From Nocardioides seonyuensis (lineage in GTDB: Bacteria > Actinomycetota > Actinomycetes > Propionibacteriales > Nocardioidaceae), in contig NZ_CP038436.1 in assembly GCF_004683965.1 (NCBI RefSeq), positions 3,906,001 through 3,970,000 on the forward strand: DNA of 64,000 nucleotides, written 5' to 3'. Each line of letters begins with the position of its first letter. Position 1 is the first letter of the stretch. Of the stretch, positions 9,527-18,107 are shown one piece after another. Position numbers and translations under genes: made by a program. Below the pieces are notes generated by a model that saw only the letters and a list, made by a program, of their open reading frames with translations, was not told where the DNA came from and did no database searches.

Positions 9527-9646
9527 TCTTCGACACTAGGCGAGGCAGGCTGGCTCCGCTGGACGACGGCGCAGACCAGTCAGCCCGCCCTGCTTCTTAC
9601 CGCCGCCTGCCGGGCACTCCCGCTGCGCGTCGAGAATCGCAGTTGC

Positions 9647-11140
9647 CTACGGGATTGAACTTCGGTCCATCAGGCCGAGAGCGTCGGCGAGAGCCGAGTG
9701 CTTGCTGAGGTGCGTCTTCATCGCCTTCTGAGTTGACGCACCGCCAACGGTGGCTCTTCGAACCCAGGTGTCATGTGGCCCCATCTGGCTTCGGTACTTC
9801 GCATGCGCGTGACTCAGTGCCTCGTCGCTCGGGTTCCCCTGGCCCAGATTCCGCACGTGGGCCGCCCGCATATGCGGCTTCGGTGGGCTGTGAGTACCTA
9901 GAGCGACCCCTGCGCGCTGCCCAACGTACGAAGGAGTCGGCTTGTAGTTGATGCCCCCCGTCTTTGACCCGCCAGCAGTTCGCCTGAAAGCAGACGTTCC
10001 GGCGGGGTTCAGGCGCAGGCTTATTGAGACGTCGACGTACCAGCCGACTGCGTAGGCCATGGCCTGTTCTGTGCCTGGTTCATCGAGACCCCAGCCGATG
10101 AAGTCGGTCGTATCGAACGCGATGAGCTGCCCCTGTTTGCGCCGCCCAACCCAGGCGTACGCATAGTTGTCATCCTGGGTGAGGAGGACTTGCGCCCCGT
10201 TCGGGTCGCCGCCAAACCAGGTGGGCCAGTCGGTCCACTTGGTGAGCGCACTCGCTTGGCCAACTGCGACGTTCCTCATGTACTCAGTGACATCTCGAGA
10301 GTCCGTGTGCACGAAAGGGGACGAGCCGGGAGCGACGAAGCTAAGCCCTCGGGCCCTGGCTGCATCAAGTAGCTGGATCAACGCCGACGATGTCTTCTCA
10401 TCGATGAGCGGAAGCACCCAAGGGGCGGCTCGATAGCGCCAGTCGCCTGGCGCTCCATGCCATCGTTCCGAACCCAGATCAAGGCCCCGTGTCGACAGTG
10501 CGGACATGGCATATGCGGCCACCAGAAGCCGGTCGGATGCACTCTGGACGGAGGATGACCTCCGCGGGCCCATGAACGTATGAGCCAGGCCCGAAGTGAG
10601 GAGGGGAGCCCCGATGCGGCGCACCCCGGCACTCCCCAAGCGAGACGCCAAGAGTGCTGCTAGGGCTGCCTGGCTAGGGCGGTCACCAAACCTCACGGCC
10701 TTGCGGGCGAGCCGACCTATCGCTCTCGATGCGACGGACCGTTCCACGGCAGCCGAACTCACGAGCGTGGGGGAGGCACCGGTCTTGAGAGCAACGCCGG
10801 TCAGCATCGCGATCAACTTGGCCTGTTGGCGTTCGGAAACCTTGACCCCAGCCAAGTACCCAAGTGCTGTGTTCGAAGCTCTGTGCCCGTCACAGATCGC
10901 TGCGCCAACCTTTACGGAGTCGCGCGCTCTGGCCTTCGGAAGGTCAAAGTCACCTTGGACCATGGCTCGGGCCCGTGAAGGGTCACCGGTACAGGCAATC
11001 GCAGCGACGCCGAGTAGCGCAGAGGGGCCCGCCGATCGACGTTGGTCGGCGCGTAGTTGCGCTGACTCGAGAGACGCCACGGGCTTCTGGAGTAGCTCCC
11101 GATCCCAGTCTGCGCCATCAAGCCGGATCGTCGTCGACAT
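9647..11140 (-). CDS. Cargo protein of unknown function with C-terminal His/Arg module
   Basis: A 497-residue protein I do not recognise. The N-terminal ~230 residues are Ala-rich and helical. Residues ~235-385 look globular, with several Trp residues and a WVGRRKQGQLIAFDTTDF stretch suggestive of beta strands. From residue 421 a small module has H423-x-R425-x2-H428-x-R430, further His residues, and a TWVRR segment around W459, recalling the HWR...WVRPT tail found on some phage and plasmid proteins. It is convergent with the TPR/PIN-like gene and divergent from the ArdC-like gene. The pairing suggests cargo with a shared role, which is only inference. Confidence 0.55.
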   Translation of the reverse strand: MSTTIRLDGADWDRELLQKPVASLESAQLRADQRRSAGPSALLGVAAIACTGDPSRARAMVQGDFDLPKARARDSVKVGAAICDGHRASNTALGYLAGVKVSERQQAKLIAMLTGVALKTGASPTLVSSAAVERSVASRAIGRLARKAVRFGDRPSQAALAALLASRLGSAGVRRIGAPLLTSGLAHTFMGPRRSSSVQSASDRLLVAAYAMSALSTRGLDLGSERWHGAPGDWRYRAAPWVLPLIDEKTSSALIQLLDAARARGLSFVAPGSSPFVHTDSRDVTEYMRNVAVGQASALTKWTDWPTWFGGDPNGAQVLLTQDDNYAYAWVGRRKQGQLIAFDTTDFIGWGLDEPGTEQAMAYAVGWYVDVSISLRLNPAGTSAFRRTAGGSKTGGINYKPTPSYVGQRAGVALGTHSPPKPHMRAAHVRNLGQGNPSDEALSHAHAKYRSQMGPHDTWVRRATVGGASTQKAMKTHLSKHSALADALGLMDRSSIP

Positions 11141-11256
11141 CGCCGCAATCTACCCATGATCCGTCTGCGCGATCGAGTATGACATTCATCCGGCGCGTCG
11201 CTCCGCCAATGCCTCGTGGCCCTCATTGGGACGGAGTCGCGGCGCTGGCTGCGTAC

Positions 11257-11281
11257 CTCCTGGTTATCGAAGCCAGGAGGC
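11257..11281 (+). promoter_or_regulatory. Inverted repeat containing the ardC ribosome-binding site
   Basis: CCTCCTGG and CCAGGAGG form a perfect 8-bp inverted repeat with a 9-bp loop. The right arm contains AGGAGG, four bases before the ATG at 11286. In mRNA the stem would mask the ribosome-binding site; in DNA the same sequence could be an operator. It lies in the 145-bp divergent gap between the 497-residue gene and the ArdC-like gene. Confidence 0.6.
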
Positions 11282-11285
11282 ACGC

Positions 11286-12353
11286 ATGCGACTCCAAGAC
11301 CGACCGGCAGCAGCACGAACGGCGAAACTCGAGGCACTTCAACAAGAGTTGGCCGAGTCCGTGGCCGCTCTCGTCACGGGTGAGGACTGGACACGTGCGA
11401 TGACCTTCGCGGTCAGGTTCCGGTCGAGGAGCTTCAGCAACTCGCTCCTGATCGCCACAGCGCACCTCGCGGCGTACAACGAGGGTCGCGTGCCGGAGCC
11501 GAGCCCGACGTACGTCGCGGGGTTCCGGCAATGGCAGTCCCTCGGCCGGCATGTAGTCAAGGGACAGTCCGGGTACGGCATCCTCGCCCCGGTCACCGCA
11601 CGATTCGCCAGCCGCGAGCCCGCCAATCCTGGGTCGTGGCATCGACTCGGCCGCGGCGAGAGGCCCGCTCCTGGCGAGGTCGTGAAGTCACGGCTCATCG
11701 GCGTGAAGGGCACCCACGTGTGGGACGTGTCGCAAACCGACGGTCTCCCGTTGCCGGAACCTCCACGTCCGGTCCTCCTGGAAGGGGAGGCGCCGTCGGG
11801 GCTGTGGGACGGCCTCGCCGATCAGATCACCTCCGACGGCTACGAACTACGGCTGGTCTCCTCGTCCGCAGCGATCGGAGGCGCCAACGGTCTCACTGAC
11901 TTCCTCACCCGCGAAGTCTCGATACGCATGGACGTCGACGACGCAGCCCAGGCCAAGACGCTCGCGCACGAGCTCGGGCACTGCCGGCTCCATGCCCCGA
12001 AGTCCGTCGACGCCGACACGACTGCGGCGGCCGAGGCGACCGTGCATCGCGGGACTGCCGAGGTAGAAGCCGAGTCTGTCGCGCTTATGGTCGGCGCCGC
12101 CCATGGTCTGGACACGAGCGCCTACACCATCCCCTACGTCGCGACCTGGGCCAAAAGCGTCCCCGGCAAGACACCAGTCGAGGTCGTGCAAGCCACCGCC
12201 GAACGAGTCCGCGCCACTGCACTCGGGATCCTCGACCGGCTCGACACCATCAAGGTCGGCGACGGCGACCCACCCGGACTCGACCGGGCCGCACTCACCC
12301 CCTCCGCGCCCATGCGACGTATCCAAGCGAAGACTCCGGCGGTGGAGCTGTGA
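11286..12353 (+). CDS. ArdC-like ssDNA-binding protein with zinc-metallopeptidase domain
   Basis: A 355-residue protein with the two-part ArdC layout. The N-terminal domain (about residues 10-150) contains the FSNSLLIATAH and GFRQWQSLGRHV segments typical of the ArdC ssDNA-binding domain. The C-terminal zinc-peptidase-like domain has HELGH (H228-H232) and a downstream glutamate-rich helix. ArdC-type proteins protect incoming conjugative DNA from restriction. The ATG at 11286 is preceded by AGGAGG; the frame continues upstream without similarity. Its stop overlaps the GTG start of the next gene, and both are coupled to the coupling-protein gene, consistent with early expression in a recipient (inference). 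Confidence 0.8.
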   Translation: MRLQDRPAAARTAKLEALQQELAESVAALVTGEDWTRAMTFAVRFRSRSFSNSLLIATAHLAAYNEGRVPEPSPTYVAGFRQWQSLGRHVVKGQSGYGILAPVTARFASREPANPGSWHRLGRGERPAPGEVVKSRLIGVKGTHVWDVSQTDGLPLPEPPRPVLLEGEAPSGLWDGLADQITSDGYELRLVSSSAAIGGANGLTDFLTREVSIRMDVDDAAQAKTLAHELGHCRLHAPKSVDADTTAAAEATVHRGTAEVEAESVALMVGAAHGLDTSAYTIPYVATWAKSVPGKTPVEVVQATAERVRATALGILDRLDTIKVGDGDPPGLDRAALTPSAPMRRIQAKTPAVEL

Positions 12354-12805
12354 AGATCCCCGTCGTTCTCCCAGTCGTGCATATCAACGTTTCAGGCGAT
12401 GGCGGCCTTACCGTCACTCTCGATGGCGAGGTCTACCAACACGCCAGCGTGTTCACCCGCGGCAACGTGGGCGACGTACTGGACCAGATCACCACCATGC
12501 TCGACTCCCCCGTCCGGGTTGAGGTCCGTGAGGCCGACGGTACGACGTACGCCGACATCGCCACCCCACCCGAACACCTCACCGAGCCACCCAAGGAAGA
12601 GTCAGTTTGGCCGACGACCCCCGCCACGTCCCACGCAGGCTTCATGCCCGGTGAGCAGGTCGCGCTCGCCTACGTCCTGACCCGACAGACAGCCGACCTC
12701 GACGGCAGCGCACCCCTACGCCTCCCGCCGACGCTGCTCGCCTCACGCCGTGACGGACTCGTCCTGGTCGGACTGACCTCCCACACCATCGCGACCATCC
12801 AATGA
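12350..12805 (+). CDS. Conserved conjugation-locus protein
   Basis: A 151-residue protein starting with GTG inside the ArdC stop codon. Residues 1-70 look like a small alpha/beta domain with an LDGEVYQHASVF segment. A Pro/Glu-rich linker (about 80-100) leads into a second short region ending near the C-terminus. I cannot assign a fold family. Its stop overlaps the start of the VirD4/TraG-like gene (ATGA), so the three proteins are likely made together, suggesting it supports the coupling protein or DNA processing. Confidence 0.6.
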   Translation: MKIPVVLPVVHINVSGDGGLTVTLDGEVYQHASVFTRGNVGDVLDQITTMLDSPVRVEVREADGTTYADIATPPEHLTEPPKEESVWPTTPATSHAGFMPGEQVALAYVLTRQTADLDGSAPLRLPPTLLASRRDGLVLVGLTSHTIATIQ

Positions 12806-14550
12806 CACCGGGGAACCCACACGGGCGGGGTGTCGACGACGAACTGGTCAACCTCGCCCTCGTTGCACTGCTCGCTGCGTTCGGTGTCTCCCTACTGCTG
12901 CGAGGAGCCGGGTCGATCGCCGCCTTCCTGACAGGCACCGAGCAGCCGAGCAGCCGAGTGTCATCGGGGTTCCAGGTCCTCCTCAACGCCCGCGACCCCG
13001 GTGCTGCCCTGGAGGCGAACGAGCTCTCTGCCGCGGCGTACTGGCTTGTCGTCGCCGCCGGGCTGACAGTCCTTGCCGGCATCTCGTGGGTGACGTGGCG
13101 GGTGGTCAGCGGGGTACGACATCGCGCCACACGAGACCCACACCGACTTCCCGGCACCGCCACCGCCCGCGACATCGAAGCGGCGGCATCGAAGAAGGCA
13201 CTCCTACGCCGCGGCCAAACCCTGCGCCCCTCACTCCCCCACCCCTCACCGGAAGACATCGGCTACCGGCTCGGCCGCAGCCGAGGCCGCGAGATCTGGG
13301 CCTCGGTCGAGGACTCCATCCTCATCCTCGGGCCACCCCGCTCCGGCAAGGGCCTCCACCTGGTCATCAACGCGATCCTCGACGCGCCCGGCGCCGTGGT
13401 CACCACGTCAACCCGCCCCGACAACATCACCGCCACGTTGGCCGCAAGACAAGAGCGTGGGCCCGTCGCGGTCTTCGACCCACAGCAGCTCACCGCCGAG
13501 CTGATCGACGTACGACGAGCGGCTGTGCGCTGGTCACCCGTACGAGGCTGCGAACAACCCCTGACCGCGATGATCCGCGCCGCCGGCCTCGCCGCCTCCA
13601 CCGGGCTCTCGGCCGACGGCGTCGAGTCCGGCGGGTTCTGGGAAGGCAAGACCCGGTCCGCCCTTCAGGCGCTCCTGCACGCAGCCGCGCTGGAAGGTCT
13701 CTCCACGCGGGTGCTCTTCGAGTGGTCGCTGTCCCCATCGGTGGCGGCCGATGCGGTCGGTATCCTGTCCGGACACCCCGCGGCGGCGACTGGATGGGCC
13801 GACGCGCTGCAGGCCATGATCGGCGCCGACCCGCGCACCCGCGACTCGATCTGGATGGGAGTCGCCCAAGCTCTCGCCTCCCTCGCCGACCCTCGCGTCC
13901 TCGATGCCGTCAATCCTGAGCCCGGCGAACAGTTCGACCCGACTGAGTTCCTCACCAACAACGGGACGCTCTACTTGCTGGCAACCGGTGCGGGTTCCGG
14001 TGCCTCCTGGCCACTTGTCGCAGCCTTCATCGAGGACCTCACCGAGACCGCCCGTGGGCTGGCCGCCAGTTCTCCCGGCGCGAGACTCGACCCGCCGCTC
14101 CTTCTCGCCCTCGATGAGATCGGCAACCTTTCGCCGCTTCCGTCGCTGCCGGTGCTGATGGCCGAAGGTGGTGGGACTGGCATCACCACCATGCCGGTTC
14201 TCCAGTCACTGTCCCAAGCACGCCACAAGTGGGGCGACCACGCCGCGAGCGCGATCTGGGACGCCTCCATCGTCAAGGTCATCCTCGGTGGCGCGTCTGC
14301 CTCCAAAGATCTCCAAGAGCTCTCCGTGCTCATCGGCGAACGCGACGAGCGAACTGACAGCGTCTCGATCGGGGACTACGGCTCCCGATCGATCCAGCGA
14401 ACAACACGTCGAGTGGCTGTGATGCCACCTGAGAGGATTCGGACTCTCCCGTTTGGTACGGGACTGGTGCTGCTGCGCAGCGCGCCGCCCGTCGTCACTC
14501 AACTTTGTCCATGGGTGGATCGCCAACGGCGGGGCCGATCTGGGCGGTGA
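12802..14550 (+). CDS. VirD4/TraG-type conjugative coupling protein
   Basis: A 582-residue membrane ATPase that would link the DNA-relaxase complex to the transfer channel. Two transmembrane segments lie at about residues 16-40 and 78-98, enclosing a short external loop. The ATPase domain has Walker A GPPRSGKG (G177-G184) and Walker B LLLALDE with D438/E439, followed by the TMPVLQSLSQ and GASASKDLQELS segments characteristic of TraG/VirD4. Length fits the family (about 500-650). The start overlaps the previous stop. It closes the ardC operon; the next gene is cargo 76 bp downstream. Confidence 0.9.
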   Translation: MTPGNPHGRGVDDELVNLALVALLAAFGVSLLLRGAGSIAAFLTGTEQPSSRVSSGFQVLLNARDPGAALEANELSAAAYWLVVAAGLTVLAGISWVTWRVVSGVRHRATRDPHRLPGTATARDIEAAASKKALLRRGQTLRPSLPHPSPEDIGYRLGRSRGREIWASVEDSILILGPPRSGKGLHLVINAILDAPGAVVTTSTRPDNITATLAARQERGPVAVFDPQQLTAELIDVRRAAVRWSPVRGCEQPLTAMIRAAGLAASTGLSADGVESGGFWEGKTRSALQALLHAAALEGLSTRVLFEWSLSPSVAADAVGILSGHPAAATGWADALQAMIGADPRTRDSIWMGVAQALASLADPRVLDAVNPEPGEQFDPTEFLTNNGTLYLLATGAGSGASWPLVAAFIEDLTETARGLAASSPGARLDPPLLLALDEIGNLSPLPSLPVLMAEGGGTGITTMPVLQSLSQARHKWGDHAASAIWDASIVKVILGGASASKDLQELSVLIGERDERTDSVSIGDYGSRSIQRTTRRVAVMPPERIRTLPFGTGLVLLRSAPPVVTQLCPWVDRQRRGRSGR

Positions 14551-14626
14551 GAGTCTCTCCGCCGCAAGTCAACGTGTCGCGATCGAGTGGTGGCGCAGGG
14601 CGCTAACTGGCATCTAGGTTTTTCGC

Positions 14627-15100
14627 ATGGCACCCAACGACCTACTGACAATGAAGCAGGTCGCTGCCGAGCTTGGACTAAGCCACTCCAAGGCGACGAG
14701 CCTCGTCACCAAGGGCCTGCTTGCAGTAGTAGCTAGACGCGGCGGCGCCGCCACCTGGCGGGTTTCCCGTTCGGACCTCGATGCCTATGTGGAACGCGTG
14801 CGCCAAGAGAGCCTTCGCGACACGCGTCGACGCAACGAGCGCCGCAGGAGTGAGGCGCTTGTTGCGCTCACCTCCGCATGGAGTTCAATGCCCGCTCAGG
14901 ACCAAGACCGGCTGCGAGAACTGGCGCCAGACCTGTACAGGCCCTTGGCCAAGCTCGTTCAAGCTCGACCGAGGGAAGCCGCGCTCACCGAACTAGCCGC
15001 TGCCTACGCACGCCTGACGGAAGACGGAGTCATTGAGTTGGCTCTTGCCCTGCCCCATGACCTGCACTGGGCCATAGCTCGGATCAGGTGCGCCAGCTGA
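14627..15100 (+). CDS. HTH DNA-binding protein (excisionase/MerR-like fold)
   Basis: A 157-residue protein. Residues ~5-55 form a winged-HTH of the excisionase/MerR type (LTMKQVAAELGLSHSKATSL, then a Gly-rich wing ending in WRVSRSDLDAYV). Residues ~56-75 are a very basic helix, and the rest is helical with no recognised domain. It follows the coupling-protein gene by 76 bp and precedes the Mrr-like nuclease gene by 70 bp on the same strand, so it may regulate or partner that nuclease. This position makes it cargo rather than backbone. Confidence 0.65.
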   Translation: MAPNDLLTMKQVAAELGLSHSKATSLVTKGLLAVVARRGGAATWRVSRSDLDAYVERVRQESLRDTRRRNERRRSEALVALTSAWSSMPAQDQDRLRELAPDLYRPLAKLVQARPREAALTELAAAYARLTEDGVIELALALPHDLHWAIARIRCAS

Positions 15101-15170
15101 TGCGTAACCACCCGCGTCTTTCCGCCGCGAGCCGACGCGGGAGACTCAGCAAGACTGGCACGCTCGATCT

Positions 15171-15953
15171 GTGAGCCCACTAATCGAGGACGCGCCGCCA
15201 GCCACTTGGCAGGACCTAGAGGCAATGGTCGCGCGTGTCCTGCGCGAGTGCGGCTACGAGGTCGAAGTGCAGAAGCACGTTGAGTTGGCACGCGGTGATG
15301 TAAACGTCGATGTCTGGGCCGACGATCGTGCAGAGCCGCCAAACATCCTTGCCATCGAGTGCAAACACTGGAACAGGCCAGTGAGCAAGGATGTCGTTCA
15401 CGGCTTCCGCACCGTGGTTGGCGACAGCGGCGCCAACACTGGATTGTTGGTGTCGTCAGCTGGCTTCCAATCGGGAGCCAGCGAGGCCGCTGCCTACTCG
15501 AACGTTCACCTACTCACTTGGGACGACTTTCAGCGAATGTTCGCCCTCCGGTGGTTCAGGTCCTTCATGTCGCCGACTGTCGCTGAAGAGACCGATGCGC
15601 TCCATGAATACACTGAACCAATCAACAGTCGTGTCTCTAGGAAGGCCGCCGCACTGCCCGACGAGCGACAGGCTGCATTTGTCGCATTGCGGGAGATCTA
15701 CACCCCGCTCATGGTGACCAACTTTGCGTTGCATCCGGCGGTGGTGGACAACAAGTTCTCCTCGATCAAGGCCGAACTGCCGAGGCTTCCACTTCGGGAT
15801 GTAGTTCAGAAGCCTGGAGGTCGTGTCCTTCTAGATGCGCTTCCGGACGACGTGCTGGACGCCGCAGCACTCCGACCCTTCATGGAGCGCCTGATACGGC
15901 ACTCCCAGAGTGCCATCGCGGAGTTCGACGCAGTTTTCGGGGAGCGTGCATAG
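15171..15953 (+). CDS. Mrr-like restriction endonuclease-fold protein
   Basis: A 260-residue protein. Residues ~10-115 form a PD-(D/E)xK nuclease domain of the Mrr_cat/RE type: a helix, then VNVDVW with D47, then ILAIECKHW with E63 and K65, then VVHGFRTVVGDSGA and a GLLVSSAGF strand. The first 10 residues and the C-terminal half (from ~120) are helical and unassigned, perhaps target recognition. The start is a GTG with only a weak ribosome site. Such proteins cut modified or foreign DNA, fitting an anti-phage or anti-plasmid cargo role. No methyltransferase is nearby, so a modification-dependent enzyme is more plausible than a type II system (inference). Confidence 0.75.
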   Translation: MSPLIEDAPPATWQDLEAMVARVLRECGYEVEVQKHVELARGDVNVDVWADDRAEPPNILAIECKHWNRPVSKDVVHGFRTVVGDSGANTGLLVSSAGFQSGASEAAAYSNVHLLTWDDFQRMFALRWFRSFMSPTVAEETDALHEYTEPINSRVSRKAAALPDERQAAFVALREIYTPLMVTNFALHPAVVDNKFSSIKAELPRLPLRDVVQKPGGRVLLDALPDDVLDAAALRPFMERLIRHSQSAIAEFDAVFGERA

Positions 15954-15999
15954 TCACGACACCTGGGTGTACCGATCGGGCACGTTGGTCGAGATCGTG

Positions 16000-16170
16000 T
16001 GACGACACGATTTTGAATGAGCTTGGAAGGCGAAGACCTCCGGGCGTGGAGTGGAGTTGTCTAAGGAACCGCTTTCCACCCAGGAGGTCTTCGTGTCCCT
16101 CGCTAACGCCGCACTCACCCCACGCGCCCGTCTACGGCTGGCGTGCCTGGTCGTCGACCAGGGCGGACCG
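16000..16170 (+). mobile_element. IS481-family element remnant (left end)
   Basis: The sequence from about 16000 looks like the end and leader of an IS481-type element, followed by a GTG at 16093 and about 25 codons that match the start of IS481 transposases (SLANAALTPRARLRLA, then LVVDQG). Similarity stops abruptly near 16167. The DDE catalytic domain and right end are absent. The exact outer boundary cannot be fixed by eye. Confidence 0.6.
16093..16170 (+). pseudogene. IS481 transposase N-terminal fragment
   Basis: A 25-codon fragment corresponding to the first HTH helix of an IS481-family transposase. It is preceded by a strong ribosome site (CAGGAGG). The reading frame remains open to 16512 but shows no further transposase similarity, so only the N-terminus survives. 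It sits between the Mrr-like gene and an unknown minus-strand gene, marking past insertion and deletion in the cargo island. Confidence 0.6.
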
Positions 16171-16233
16171 CTCGCTCTCGAGCCTGAGAGGCTCACATCC
16201 GGAGCGGCGCTCGAGTGGATAGAGGTGGATGCG

Positions 16234-16512
16234 ATGGACACCACGAGTGCATCGCTGCTTGCGCCCGGAATCGGAGCAGCCAGCGTCGCACTGTCCGGTA
16301 GCGACCACCCCTGGTGGATAGCGATCGTCATAGTGGCACTTACTTGCATGCCGCAGATTCGTGCAACGGCGCTGACGATCAGCGACATCACGTGGAAGTG
16401 GAAGCACTCACCCTGCTCATGGCATCTCCAGCACGTGCCCGTCATCTTTGAAGGCGACGACCGCGCAACCGAGCCGGACCTTCCTGGTGGTTTGTGCAAG
16501 CGAATCGGTTGA
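16234..16512 (+). CDS. Possible small membrane protein
   Basis: A 92-residue frame from the ATG at 16234, in frame with the IS481 remnant upstream. It has a hydrophobic stretch (about residues 26-50, containing WWIAIVIVAL) flanked by polar residues, then a Lys/Trp/His-rich segment. No homologous family is recognised. The ribosome site is a modest AGAGG about 12 bp upstream. It could equally be meaningless read-through of a decayed insertion element, hence low confidence. Confidence 0.25.
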   Translation: MDTTSASLLAPGIGAASVALSGSDHPWWIAIVIVALTCMPQIRATALTISDITWKWKHSPCSWHLQHVPVIFEGDDRATEPDLPGGLCKRIG

Positions 16513-16584
16513 AGCCGGCTCTCAGCCGACGCTCAAGATCAAGGCTGTGGTGGACCTCTACCCGCCTCATAGAGATTCATGCCA

Positions 16585-17853
16585 TCAGTAGTCGAAGTTC
16601 ATCATCCGATCCTCGAGCTCTACCGCAGTTGCAACCAGGACCTCGAACGCGTCCGGCCCCTGCGCGATCGTGTCCCTAAACGATCGCCGCGTCTCGGCAT
16701 CGAACGCCACCTGGAGTCCAGACTCGATCCAGCGCATTTGCAGACTCAGGGGACCGTTGCGTAGGAACGTGTCTGTCGCGTCGAAGATTTCACATGCGTC
16801 CACGAATGAGATCGGTGCCTCAGGCACCACCGATGCCTTGATGGCTCGCGCACCAGACGTCAGCCGGGCAGGCAGCACGCCCATGGGGGTATGCACCAGT
16901 AAGGAACGGTTCCCCTTGCCGAACCCGCCGTGAACATTCAGGTGTCGGAACTCCTCCGCGGCCTCCTTGAGGGCCGCAAGTGGTCGCTCTGAAGTGTTCG
17001 AAGCGGGAATGACGAGCGCCCACTTCTCAGTCCACGTGCTGGATATGACCTTTATGATGTCGTCCTGCTCCGGCTCCCACGACCCGAACGGCAAGGAAAG
17101 CACAAGCACGTGCTCGAGCCAGGAGAAGTAGGCGGTGGCCATTGCCGTCAGGCAGTACTGCATCTGCGTCCGAGTAAGAAAGGGAGTGAAGAACCAGGGC
17201 TGGCCGGTCTGCGACGCTGCCCGCTCACCCATCTCTGTCATCGCGCGACGCAATCCCTCGTCGCCGTGACCGTCGAGGAACGCTTGCGCCTGCCATCTGA
17301 AATAGTCGTAGGCGCCACGCAGCCGCGCGCTCTGATTCATCAGGGTGACATCACCGGACGTGACTTGTGCGTCGACCAGCGGAGACATGACGTGTCGGTC
17401 AAACACCTTCGCTCCCGCCATGAGCTGGGAGATGAATCCATCGACGAGGGACCTCAGCTCAGGCTTGTCCTCGAGGTCGTCGGTGCCGGTGAACGCGACG
17501 GCACCGGACGCCGCATCGTCCAATTCCGCGGCGCCGCGGGTGCTGTCGCCGTGCGCAGGACCCTCAACGAACACGCGGAGTCCGAACTTAGTCGACGCGA
17601 GCGCGATGTGGGTGTCGCGGTAGCGACCTTCCATGCACCATGCGGTCTTGTCGTGGGGGCCACTGTCATTGAATCCGACCCACTTCAGGGCCGCGATCGC
17701 AAGCTGCGGGACCGCGAATGACTCGGAGTGAACAGGGACCCGGATACTGCGCCCCACCCACCCTCGCCCGGACTCCGATGGAGCGAAGTCGCGCAGGATG
17801 TGGCGAAGCTTCAGCTTGGCTGCCTCGTCCGGTTCGAGGGCAGAGGCGTCCAC
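16585..17853 (-). CDS. Unknown cargo protein with HEPN-like Rx4H motif
   Basis: A 422-residue soluble protein I cannot place by name. The N-terminal ~120 residues look alpha/beta. The centre (about 180-320) is helical, with an AYFSWLEHVLVLSLPF helix followed by EEFRHLNVHGGFG; R303 and H308 form an Rx4H motif like that of HEPN ribonucleases, in which Arg and His are catalytic. The C-terminal ~100 residues are again helical. It is on the opposite strand to its neighbours and preceded by a 254-bp gap with no other gene. A HEPN nuclease or toxin role is possible but rests on one motif. Confidence 0.55.
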   Translation of the reverse strand: MDASALEPDEAAKLKLRHILRDFAPSESGRGWVGRSIRVPVHSESFAVPQLAIAALKWVGFNDSGPHDKTAWCMEGRYRDTHIALASTKFGLRVFVEGPAHGDSTRGAAELDDAASGAVAFTGTDDLEDKPELRSLVDGFISQLMAGAKVFDRHVMSPLVDAQVTSGDVTLMNQSARLRGAYDYFRWQAQAFLDGHGDEGLRRAMTEMGERAASQTGQPWFFTPFLTRTQMQYCLTAMATAYFSWLEHVLVLSLPFGSWEPEQDDIIKVISSTWTEKWALVIPASNTSERPLAALKEAAEEFRHLNVHGGFGKGNRSLLVHTPMGVLPARLTSGARAIKASVVPEAPISFVDACEIFDATDTFLRNGPLSLQMRWIESGLQVAFDAETRRSFRDTIAQGPDAFEVLVATAVELEDRMMNFDY

Positions 17854-18107
17854 GTGGCCAACCTAGTGCCATAGGTGGTCGATCTCTCCGACCGCACCCA
17901 GCGCCCACTGGGCGGATGGACCGAGTTTGGAGTTGATGGTCCATCGAGCTGCGGCATTCCGCCGCCATCGACGGTGCGCCCAGGCCTTCGCGGATCGTTC
18001 ACCCCCGCAAGACGGGTCCGACCAGCATCCCATCTTGGCCGAGTCGGCGCACCTGACTGTTGACTGCGCTACTCACTCCGAGGGCGCGCCGGCTCCAGGA
18101 GTCCCGC

